From: Aldrovandia affinis
Taxonomy: Eukaryota > Chordata > Actinopteri > Notacanthiformes > Halosauridae
Direction of reading: 5' to 3'
Assembly (NCBI GenBank): GCA_029706075.1
Contig: JAINUG010000108.1
Coordinates: 248,001-312,000 of the forward strand
Length of the DNA stretch: 64,000 bases
The notes under the pieces are model-generated. The model was not told the origin of the DNA. It saw only the letters and a program-made list of their open reading frames with translations, and made no database searches. Positions 40,926-53,700 of the stretch are shown one piece after another (within the stretch, counting starts at the first letter, position 1; every line of letters starts with the position of its first letter). A program made the translations under genes and the position numbers.

Positions 40926-43900
40926 AAATAATAATAATAATAACTCTGCATCATCCAATAACAATAAAGCATATCTTCTTTACAAAAGAATGCCTTGGTA
41001 AACAGCAATTCTCTAAAAGGTTAGGAGCACTCTATTCTCATGTTTTTGATTTTTTTTTCCTCACCAATGTATGAATATTTTGTGGCTTTTCAATCCCTGC
41101 AGGAGTAAATTATTTGCATTGTTTACATTATATATGATATATAAAATGTGTTGCTCGGGATCATCTTATGTATTGTTCTGCAGAATGTATAATACATTTT
41201 GATGTATTAGTGTGAGTGTGTCTGGTACACACACATGCACACTTTTCGGTTTTGTTAAAATGATATTGTTTGAGCTTCTACAGGCTCCCCAAGGAGATGT
41301 AAGTGGAGGTACTGGTGAGGTACTGCGCAAGACCAAACATTTGATGCAGCTGCAGCCGTGTCCGCAGAGCTTTATGAAATTAAACCATTATGAAACCAGA
41401 GCCTGCACATGGTTACTGCTCAGTTTTCAAATCTCTGAGAGATCTATGACATGACTCTATGACTCTAAACCTGCCTCTACAAATGGCAACCTCTGGGGCC
41501 ATCAATTTTGGGCCTATTTATATTTACATATAATTTCAATATAGACAAAGGTAGACAACATTATTCATACAATATGTTAAACTACACCTGTAAATGCTCA
41601 AATAATGTAGAATGAAAACTGGAAAACCTTTTTCCCCTCTGGCACAGGAGTGAAAGAAGCCTTGTACAAGAAATATTTTATTGTGAAGTATGGATCATCA
41701 TATTTTCAGTTTGGGTTGAAAAAAACTGATGGTGGTATGGCAATGACTGGACGATGTCAAATTCTAAAGCAAAACAGAGCAAAACAAAACTAATGTGGGT
41801 TATCATGTTGTTCCAGGAATCCCAGAATTTGTATTATTTATGTATTAACACCTGGAGTTTAGACCATAAAATGGTCAATTTAACAGTTAGGTAGGGAGTC
41901 AAATAGACTGAGCAGCAAAAGTATAAAACAGTGTATATGGGCAGCAGTGAGATACTGTGATGATGAACTGAAACTTTTTCATGTAAAAAAAGCACAATTC
42001 AATCAAATATACTCTTATGTGCATGATGAATATCATCTACATTTTTTTGTAATCAAAACTTAAAACATGTTGTTGTATTTATGTAGCATATGCTGCATTT
42101 GGATGAATAGTTGACACTTTATATGACAGTGTGATATTAGTCATCTTACTTGTTCTGCCTGTATAATTACATATGTAAATCAGTGTGCCTTGTTACAAAG
42201 AACAGACTGTACAGTAAACCTTAAACAATAGTATATACTTACGCACATGTCTATGAAATACACATGTAACTACACAGGTGTAATACCACTGTAATGCAAA
42301 ATGTAATAGTAAAAATAAAATTGATTTGGATACATTATACTGAAGTGTGGAATCATTTCATAGACTGTGACATGTAACATGCGTGATTTTGGTAGCTTCT
42401 TGTCCTACCTGGGCAGCCCAGACCAGAGGAAACACAGCTTGTGGTGGGAGAAGTAAACATAGGAACAGCTGTACCTTAAAAAGAGAAAGAATGAACAATC
42501 ATATAACTCACAGAAGCACATTTGATCCAATCAAGACATACGGTTAAATGAGATACATATACATTAGGCTCCATTGTATTCACACTCTTGATAAAGATGA
42601 ACAAAAGAGATTGTATAAAATAAACTATATAAGTAATGAGGTATATTTTATGGCTTGGCTGCAGATGGACCTTCCAAAAAGACAACGATCCCAAACATAC
42701 GTCCAAAGAAACCAAGAAATGGTTGACAGAGTACAAGATCAATGTCCTGACGTGGCCATCTCAGTCTTCAGACCTGAATTTGTGGTTTGAACTAAAAAAA
42801 TCAGTCCACAAACATTAACCCAAGAATCTGAAGGAACTAGAACAATTCTGCACGGAGGAATGGTTGAGGATCCCCCCTCAAAAAGTTCCATAACCTTGTA
42901 CGACACTACAGAAGGTGGCTACTTGCTGTTATAAATGCCAAGGGAGGAACCACAAAGTACTGATAACAGGGGTGTGAATATTTATGATTCTTGATTTTTC
43001 TGGGAAAAGAATAATAATTTGGCCTCCCGCGTGGTCCAGTGGTTACAACATTCGACACTGGCCACGGAGACCGGGGGTTCGTTTCCCAGTCCCGCCAGAG
43101 TCGGCTCTGGCCGGGAGTGCCACCAGGGGGCGGCGACATTCGCTGCGCATAAGAGTGACCCTGTAGTACCGGGTTACGGTCGACGGCCTGGTGAGTGCCG
43201 TCTCGGAGGAGACGTTACTTTGCCTTCATCACTGCAGGACTACAGCAGCGAACTCACATTACTAGGGGGGGATTGACATAAAATAGCATGTCTAATTGGC
43301 TACTAAATTGGGAGAAAATGGGATAAAATCTGAAACAAAATCTTTAAGAAATAATAATGATAATTTGTGAACCATTTGATTGTGGTTTGTGCATTATTAT
43401 TAAAGAATATAATTTTAGGATTTTTTTTGCATAAAATATACCTCATTACTTATATGGTTTATTTTATACGATCTCTTTTGTTCATCTTTATCAAGGCTGT
43501 GAATAAAAGCTGAGCCTATTGTACATGCTCATGTGCTACGTTTGTGCTAAATTAGTATGATAGAATCATTGAAACTTGTGTTTTACTTATGTTAATTAAA
43601 CCAAGACTCAAACAAGTGCCTTTCACATTGGCTATTTTGCTAGTCTCTAAAGTTAGAATGTTCTTTCTTGAGTGGTCAGAAATGTGTTCTGGACCACAGA
43701 GTAAGGTGTATACTGAACAAACACACAAATACACATTAATATCCATACGTTCAGATCTCCTACTCTATAGACATCAGGAAATGTGTACTCACTGAGACAG
43801 GGTTATATGGTTAAGAGCCCTATCCTAAGCTTCCTGAAGAACTGTGACCTTGATATTTCAAGAAATAACCAAAAGGAATTAAAAAGGGAATGGAGGAATA

Positions 43901-44758
43901 ACTCTGGAATTTGATCATTGTCAATCAATGTCATTTTCGCACAAAAGGATGAAAGGCTTTGATCTAATTTCCAGTCTTTTGAAGGCATGCCCAGGAATTA
44001 CACTATGCTTCTCGACAAATATCCAAACCAGTGCTAAGGAGATGAATCTGTCTTTGTTCCCCCTCTCTCACATCTTCATAATCGGTGTAATGAAAACCTC
44101 CAGAAAGAAGAATTCATCGTATCCATCACACATCACTGTGCAGACCAAGCCAACACGACAGACAGCGTTAACGGCAACAGTTTGCATTGGAAATAATAAC
44201 TCCGGTTATGACTGGAGCATCAGCATCCATGTCACCGAATATTTTGTACCTGTGATTTGGTGAAAATATCTGTTTGTGAACCGGCACAGATTAAAAGGCC
44301 AATGAAAGAGTTTGGTTGGAAGATTGCAGGAACCCCACATAACTACTCATCCCAGAACAAGCACTTTACTGTAGACAAACCCAGAATCAGAATCTAGTGC
44401 CCAACAGTTAAGGCCCTCATCCTCTAGCTGCAGTTAAACCATATAATGGTGAACAGGGTTCTATGATTCTATCAATCAAACTCAAGTAAGGTTTTGGGTT
44501 GCACTTACCATGATTTTATAAATCTGCATTGCCCACAGCAGTACCAGCATTTGCATCTTTTTAGTGCATGTCTGTGTGAGGTGGGGGTGACAGGCTACAT
44601 CAGAGGAGGCCATTATGCATTACGTCACAGTGACTGTGTGTTCTCCGCTGGCCTAACAACTGGAGGGGTGGAAAAACCTGCCTGCTCCAAGACGGAGAGG
44701 GGTGTTGCCGAATACCACTGGAGTGTGTCCATGCGGAGAATGTGTCTCTCACTGAGCT

Positions 44759-44798
<40 letters not shown>

Positions 44799-47700
44799 AA
44801 GGGGGAGACAGATATAGAAGGGAAAAGGGGAATAAGAGAGAGATAAATGGAGAGTGAGAAAGCAAGACCTAGAAAAGGAAATAGAAGAGAGAAAGAGAGA
44901 TTGTGTCCCTGTTCTCAATTCTCAAGCTTAGCCTGTAGCAGCAGTCAGAAGTATCAGTTGGCCTCAGGCATGGCGTTTCGAGCTCCTAGAACATGCCGAA
45001 ATCAAAACACATCTCTTGGTGTTATATGTGATATAGCAGGCCTCCATATGTAGTTTGTTAAAGTGTCTGGATATGTGCATGTCTCGAGTCTTGGCCCTAT
45101 GCATAGCCCATTCCTGCATTAAAGGACCCAGATAGACAGCCCGGGGCAACTCAGCTGGCCTTTACAACCACTGACTCCAGTGCAGCTCAGCAAGCGAGAA
45201 AGAGTGAGTGAGTAAGGGCCGCTCCCTAAAGACACAGAAAACACAATAGTAATAATAAACAAAGCCTGGCCAGTTTAAAAAGTATCCAGTCTGAGGTATT
45301 GGTGTTTTTTCTTCTTTTCAAATGCTATAAAATAATAGGAAATAGCATACCAAAAAAGTGATGAGGCCAAACCAGTACTTATCAATGTGCTAGATGTTTA
45401 GTTCTGTGAAAACGAATTTATGTGTCAACAGAGCTGTTTTCTCATTCCCTCTCTTTGATGATTGCTATGTTACTTGTAGCTTGCAGCTTTATTCACCTCT
45501 GGAAACAGACCGTTTTACTGGCTTCTGTCCACATTCACAGTGTTTTCCTGACATCAGTCTAAGGCGTAGCCAAGAGCAATTGAGACCATCTGCTTGACAT
45601 AGCCCTCTTTCAAGCAGCAGATATTTGAACTAACAGTTCTTCTCAAATTACAGTTGACATGCTGTGATCTGCTGTCTGGGAGGAAATAAGATGGCCATGG
45701 CTGGGCTGAGACACCCAGTACAAACCCCCTTTCAAATGTCACTTGAAGACCCTGGCCAGAAGTGGTAAATTAACATGGCCTACCTTTCAAATTTAACTGC
45801 AACCAAAATATGTTATTGAAAAACGGTTCAGGACAAACACTCAGGCACCCTTATGCTCACACATTCATATCAACATGCATGTCTTCAACAGCCATCGTAT
45901 TGCAAGCGACTCTGTGAAGCAAGCAGGTTGTTAGAAGCACTCACCACTAGATGGCGCAGCTGTTGTTAAATGTGTGCAATTTGGGAAACAGACTGTAAAA
46001 AGAAGATTAAAAATTAGTAGTTTACCGGAAATCAGCTTAGGCAATTAATTCAGTGTAGCACCAGCCAAAGTAATGCATTTAAAACTTAAGGTCATAGCAT
46101 ATCATACTGTGTTGCCCAACAGGGATTTAAGCTAGAAAAAAGTACATGATTAAAGACTCTAATGGCCTTTTAAAACAACAGGGAAACAATTAAAATTTAC
46201 ATGTGGTCAATTTCAGCTTTTGCCTTTAAATATTAAATATTTTTCTCTCAAACATTTCCTTCCCACCACAGGCTCATAAGGAAATATATTAGGAACACAT
46301 CATCAGGATTATTACATTTATTAATTTGTTTTGGTAAATGATTCTGAATTCTTTTAAACTTTTTAATAAAATGTGACAGGCAGTATTAGGTTCTAAAATG
46401 TAAATATATGTACACCATAATAAAATATCAGTATAACTTTTATGTGGCCAGCCATTGTATCAAATCTGCACACTGATTACAGGCTGTGGTACTCCACAGC
46501 AGGAACTGGTCATTATAATTGTCATAGATATACTTTTATTATATACCATACTTCCTTACACTTTGTCTAGATACACATTAGGTTGCTTTTGTAAAGCTTC
46601 TAATCTGTCATTTAAAACTAAACTGAAATTTCTCATTAGAATGGGAAGCTATTCCACCTCACAATTGTCTGACTGGGGACTGCCCATTGTCTTTGTCCTC
46701 ACATTGAGATCACACAAACTGTTCTTACCACTGGTATTTGGTTAGTGGAAAAAAAGCTGAAACCACTGCAATTGTAATTAGTGAATGGGTTAGCCTTCAT
46801 AGCTCCATGAAACATGGCTAAATGATGCGTTTAACTTTTTAAGGAGGCAAAACATTTTAATTATTGTTTATAGAAAATAAATATCATAACTTAAATTAAA
46901 AATTAAAGACAATTGACGCAGTGGTTAATCCTGCAGCTGTATTTTTGATATGGCGAGGACAACAAATTTAGGACATATTTCTTAAAAATACATTTGATGA
47001 TATGCAGGGTTCCCTTTTAAACTCTTACTTTGACCATGATGAGGGTTATTAAAAGATAGTTAACGTTATCCCCTCCAAAATTCAGCTCCATTAACACTTG
47101 ACAGATGTTCAGAAAGACAGATGTGTGGGAAGAGACATTGAGACATTGCTATCCACCTCTGTGAGTAAATGTCAATTGGCTCCTACCACTTGACCTAATG
47201 CTCAGTATGTACCCCTCATCTCTGTCTGATGTTCTAGGCACCAAGCTGGGTCTGTGCGGATCCTGTTTCAGGATAAGTGCAGGAGAAAGGAAAAGAGGCC
47301 TCTAGATTTCCCTGTAAAAGAAATGGATGACTCTGCACTTCAGCCCCCACACCAAGCCACCCACAGTCCTGGATTCAATCAACATTTTCCTTCACTTTGA
47401 CTTCCAAACATGCTTGTGTTTCTCCTCACAAGCACAGTTTGTCAAGTTCAGAAATTGCCAACATTAACCGACCCAAAGGGATTCTGCTAGCCTATACTCA
47501 CTAACCAAAAACAAATTGGTTAGTAAATTAGGAAAGCCACCCACCCTAAAATGATATAATAAAGTTAGGGCAATTTAAAATTATGAATATCTTGAATAGT
47601 ATTTGCAACTGGTAATAACATGTTGTCCTCATCACTATAATCCCCATTTCATATTCCCCAACATTTCGTCTATCGCATATTGAATTGTATGACCAGTATA

Positions 47701-50700
47701 ATTGATTCATATCTCCACGGTCCAAAGGATAATTCAGCTGAGTTGCTGTAATCTTCTCTTTTGATGATTGATATATTGAGAGCAGAAACTAATGGAATGG
47801 CTAACTCGCCGGGGTAACAGACTGATTAGTGCAGAGCCTCAGTAAGATAAGAGACTCATTAGGGTAATGAACATATTTTGGCAGCTGCCAAGCACCTTGT
47901 TCATATTTATGCAAGTTGGACAAAATGCCAAACTATTATCCTACCAAACTGCTTGTACTCCAAAAAAGAAGATAATTACAAGTAAAAATATGCTTCAGGG
48001 ACTTCACGGATCATGACTTCACATGATCGTAAATCAAACTCTATAATCAAACTGCCATATCTGCTTGACCTTTGGCTTAAAATTATGACTGACCTGACCC
48101 AAGCGAATATTCTAAATATTGCAGCGATTCAATAACGGTATATAACATGCATGGTAGCAAGTAAACAATAAAGGTTACCATCAACAAGCAAAAAGAGTGA
48201 AAAAAACTTACTACAACTCAACGTGCTGTCCGTTTGTGCGTGAGATGAGGGGACGTCCCAGGACCTGTTATCCCAATCGATGATATTGCCCACAACGTCA
48301 CAGGTGAGGGCCACGAGTTGCGTTCTGCTCATGGCATAATCCCACAGGCGGAAGTTGTATATGTGTCCGTTGAAGCTGTTCGGGTCTCCTCCGATTTTGA
48401 AAAGCCCCCCACCGCCCAGCGTCTGTAATTTGGAGGCCGTGCACGAGGTGGTTCTGTACTCGTTGGAATACAACGCCACCCTCCCCGACGAGCTTGCCCA
48501 CGTCAGGCAGAATGGTTTCATGGCTGACGTGAGATCGCTGTGGTTCAGTATGGCACTGAGGTCACACTCCACGGAGTTGACATTCAGGGCCATCGTGGTG
48601 TCGGCCATCCCGAAGACGAGAATGTCGCCACCGCTGTCCGCGTAGGAGAATATTTTTTCCATGTTTGTCAGGCTCGTCCTGGAGAGCTCGAAGCAGACAG
48701 TAAACTGCTGAAGGGTCGGCATGGTTACAAGGGCCGAGGCTTGCATGACCTTTCCGACACCTTGTGGTATCCTTACCTTCTGGTTCCTCAGTGCCACGGC
48801 AACTGTAGAAATGAAAAAAGAGGCACGTTAGGTACCTGAGAATTGTGCAAATGCACAGTATGGAAACATGAAATAAGAAAACACATTTTAATAAAATGCC
48901 AAACACTCACACTTACCTTTATTTCTAGAATATTTACTTGCTCCCTTTCATTTCTGATTCATGGACACTGCTACCCTTGTCTAAAATATGATTTGCCACA
49001 CCAATATGACCCAAATGCATGGTTGTTATATTAATATTAGTTAAAGTATATCAATCACACACCATGTGAGTAATCGAGGTGAAGTATTACATCATAAAGC
49101 ACAACGGCAGACTATCAACTCCTGACAGGAGTACAGGTAACTGCCAAAATAAAGGAAACACAAATGAGGGATACAAAGTATATTGAAAGCAGGTGCTTTC
49201 TGTTCAGTTAATTAACACCCCATCATGCTCAAGGTCATGTATAAAAATGCTGGACAGGCCCAGTTGCCCATTAATTTGGCTACCATAGCTAGAAGAATAC
49301 ATTTTCATTTCACTTTGAAAGAGGGGTCATTGTTGGGGCACGTTTGGCTTGGTGATGTTGAGGGGAAGACACTATCAATTAGGGGCACATACTCCTCGAC
49401 CGTGATGTTATAGAATATATGCCAAGGCCTATTGAATATGGGGGCATGCGGTGGCCCAATTCCTTAATAAACACTATGTTGGTGTTTCCTTTATTTACGC
49501 AGTTATCTGTAGATATGTTTATGAGGAGCACCTTCAATCTATAATAGTGACTATTTATAGCAGGGATATGCGGAGTAGCTAATCTCCCCTGCGGTATTCA
49601 GACACCAGTTCTCGTAAATAATGTATCCCTCCCTGGGCACCTCCTTATTGGCGAGGAGGCCTCTTTTTTTCCAGATACCCTTAAATATGTACAATGCCTT
49701 TAAGCACTGGCCACTATAGATTCCAGTTCCAGCCTTAAGTCCCATCCTGCATACACTGATGTATTATTGCAAAAAAGTACAGGAACGTATATCTGCTGAC
49801 ATGGTCCTTTTAATGCAACTCAGATTCGGGTTGCTGGATTGTTGCTGTTGGCTATCACATCTCCTGAGTGACAGCCAATTTACAATGGAAAAATTCCACT
49901 TGGCTTTCACCGCAATATCACAATTTGACACTCTTGAGACTGCTTTTGTTCAGTGCTGCTCGCTATGTTAGTGATGTCAACCTACGATTGGCTTTCCATG
50001 GTTGCAGAAATGCCCACCCTTGGTGTGCCACCAATATACGATCAGAGCTTTAGTTGGTGATGTTTGGTTATTGCTGATGGGTTCTGTTGCCATATTTGTC
50101 GTTGTAGACCAGGGGCCATATGTACAAAGATTGTAAGAGTAGGAGTGCTGATTTAGGATCGGGTTTCACCTGTCCATATTCTAACCATATCCATTATGAG
50201 CTAAAAGGCTGAACTGATCCAAGATCAGCAACCCTACTCTTAGAATCTTTGTACATACGGGCCCAGGTTTTCATTGAATATTCAGACAGATCAGACATTG
50301 ATAACTAAACCCACAAGGACAATAAACAATGGGAAGTGCAGTCAAGTGTGTCCGAGGTGTGAGAATGGCATTTTTAAGGAAGCATAAATAATTCAGTCAC
50401 ATGGTGAGCTACTGTAAACAAAAGTAGCTTTGCAGTTCCATTGGAAGCAAATTGACTGTTTGGGGGAAGTTAAATAGAGCAGAGAAAGTTGGTCTAAATG
50501 TACATCCCATATAATATATTTTTTCAATCATATAATAATTGTCCTATAGTACATGTCAGGTGTTTTTGCAGTGACATCCATGAAAAGGTGATCTGTACTC
50601 TCCAAATGTCACTAATTATGACCGGAACTAAGACTGCTGCAGCTTTTTTCGTTTATAACATGCTTTCATAGTAGAGATGAAAATCGCTTCACGGTGGTGA

Positions 50701-53700
50701 TCATTACAAAGGGCTGACATCCCAAAAACGTGATTTCTTGGCCAGATTAAGAATTTTCTGCACACAAAGGGGATTGCTTTCCTGAAAGGAGTTGAGCTGT
50801 TTCCAGCACACTGGCTATTATTTTGTCCTGTAACCATTTCTGTAACATTGGTCTCCAGATTTTGAAAAGGCTTTGGACAGTCTGAGCACAATTTCCTACA
50901 CATTATTTGGAGTTGGACTCCTGTGAATTGGAGCTCCGAATAAGCTTTACTGATTTCTGCCCATTTCAAAAGGACCCTTAATGGATTAAGAGACAGTTGT
51001 CAGAGTAAGGATTTGAAGGTCTATCTTATGAAATGTACTTTCTTTGAAGTTGGGATTTTACAGGTATCGACCAGATGTGGCAGTGTGTTCTATTTCTTTT
51101 CAAACAACACCTTGAAAAGACATCTCTTGCATTAAAAGGCAGATACACTAGAATCGTTCAACTCTTTCTCTTTTAAGCCCAATTATATGAATTGGTAAAA
51201 TAATTGTTTAAATTCTTTATTGGCAATGCAACTTAGATATTGCCTCCAAAACCTTAGATATCCAAATGATGGAATTGTTCAGGTCATCATTTTTTCATTA
51301 CTTTTGTGAATGGGCAAAGCATTCATTTTATTTCTTTATGGGGTTTACAAAAAAACCAAAAACACAATCAGACCCTTGATTTCACATTGCTCTGGTTTTT
51401 AAAAAGAAACTGAGAGCATAATTCACCAGGGAGACTGGTATGTTCTCCTACAGAAAATGGAAGCTGAAGAAATCTGCCAAGCATCACCAGCCACGTTACT
51501 CAGAAAACAATGGAGGGCTTGCATTATGACGTTAGTGAAAATTATGGTGATAGCTTTGCAGTGTTCAAAAAATGACTTGTTAGGACTGCTTTCTCTGAGG
51601 GCATTTAATAAAACAAACGAAAAATAATAATATTGTATTATAAAATAATATTGTTTTTACCCCCCTTTCCCCCACAAAAGAGTATATAAATGATAAAAAT
51701 TGAAAAATAAGATACATAATAACAAACAAACAATAGCAAATAATAATAATACATTGAAAGAAAATGTGCCCAATTTTCAACATACCTTGCCTATAAGTGA
51801 TATTGAAGCCTCTCTTTTGGATGCTAAAGTCTGAGTTAAAGAACACCTCCATCACGTCTCCAGTGGAGTTGAGGCTGAGCCCGTGAGCGGTGATGCCACA
51901 GAATTTGACATCGTTGACGCCGGTGCTCACGATGACTCTGTCGTAGATGCACCCCAGAGCTTCCTCCAGCTCAAAGTCCACAAAGGTTAACTGCACAATG
52001 AATCCCGCAGGGGCCTGTAACGTCCACTTGCAGGCCAGACTTTTCGGGTAGTCGCTGGGGTAACAGGGGGACGTGAAGGATCCCAGGGGGGCCGTGAGCA
52101 CCTGATTGCAGTCGACCTGACAGCTCAGCACTGCTGAGCCAAAACAGCAACATTTCACCTTGTGAATTGGAAACCGATTGCGAGTGAGGACACCAGGACA
52201 GTGAGGGCAGCAGAGGACAAAGGCAGCAGACAGTGACAGTGCAAAGGCCAGTCACCAGGTCAGACAGAAGGTGTTAGTGGACTAGCTTATGCAATCACAG
52301 GGTAGGGAAGATTGTCAGCCTTAGATGGAGGCTCAGCATAGAAAAAGATTATGTTCACAGCACAAAACGAGCATATTTTCAGTTTGCTGAAATGTTTATT
52401 TATATATATATATTAGAGCTGCAACAATGAATTGGTCTGATCAATCAATTGTTTTAAAGGGTCTGATGATACACCGTCCATAGAAATGGTGAAGAAGGAG
52501 AAGGAGGCTCATTACAAAAATACAAACTATTTATTAAAAGAATAATTCCAAACCAGCACGAAAGCACTCTATATACTGTCCCTGCACATACCTTGTCAAG
52601 ACTCAAACTGATTTCCCTTCAGTAGCCACACACCTACACTTAAATAGCCTAAATTGGCTCGTGGGGCAATTACTGGTTCTGTCGTTCACTCACACAATCA
52701 CTCAATTGAAATCGTTGGTGTAGATAAATGTGAGAGATTTGAAATTTGAACACAGTGAATAAGATCCTGCACATTAGACAAACATACAATTATTAAAATA
52801 ACATCCGTTCCGATTAAAATGGTTTGACAAATTTAAACATTTGGCACTTAGCATTCCTAGCCATCAATGTGCAAAGAGGTGAAGGCTCATCCTTCACAAA
52901 TGGCAACACATTTATTTATTTTTCTCCAAAATAGGAATGCCCAATCAAATTTCTAAGCCTTGCTTGCTGCAACTCTATGAATCACTGCAACTCTCCCGCT
53001 GTGAATTTGGGAGAGCATAGAAAAACATGCACTCTCCTCCGAAATATGTGATGTCAGCTGCTGCTTTTTTTCTTCTCACACTCCAGTCCACAAGTTAAGC
53101 TTGCACATACATGAGTCAAGGAAGACACTTCATGTCCAGCCTTATACGGGCAGAGCGTGGGGGCCCCATTGACCAGCGGGGGTCACTGGTGTGCGACGAG
53201 ACACAGACAACCCAGCCGATTGAAGTTTTTGGTAAGTTTAGGTTACCAAAAACTGGAAAATAATGTACATTTCAGAGTTATAAAAAAGGCCCTTTTCAGG
53301 GAACAAGTAATGGGTTAACATGGGTTAACAGTCGCCGACTCTGGATCCAGCAAAAGAGCCCCAGACCATCACGCTTCCTCCTCCATGTTTGACAGTTGGT
53401 GTCACACACTGAGGAACCATCCTTTCACCTACTCGATGGCCTACAAAAACCTTTCAAAATTTCAAGATTTCAAATGGCACTGGCAGTGCTTCATGGCCCA
53501 GGCAAGCCACTTTTTCTTATTTTGCCATCTTAGCAAAGGCTTTCTTACTGCCACTCAACCTGTCAAACCTGCAGCTCAAAGTCTTCTCTTCACAGTTGAA
53601 ACTGAGACTTCCTTACTTTGACCAGTGTTCTCTTGTCCTGTGATCCGCCTGTCATGCAAGCTGTTGACTCTCAGAAACTTGTTTTCTGATTTTGTTGTGG

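Larger units (their letters stand above)
35216..42408 (-). other. adgrg6: adgrg6 cassette-exon region: introns
   Basis: Introns between the giant exon and the cassette exons. They contain TGTAAAA repeats at about 38,727 and a CTA triplet repeat. The longest, 38,864-42,408, holds degenerate open stretches at 39,170-39,728 and a TGAAAGGTGCTATATAAA stretch at 40,829, which resembles the 3' tail of a fish retroposon. No extra cassette exon with matching phase was found there. Confidence 0.5.

Noticed and set aside
44494..44560. Possible extra cassette exon ending at a GTAAGTGC donor near 44,511
   Set aside because: With the required phase 1, every nearby acceptor reads into a stop (TTA TAA).
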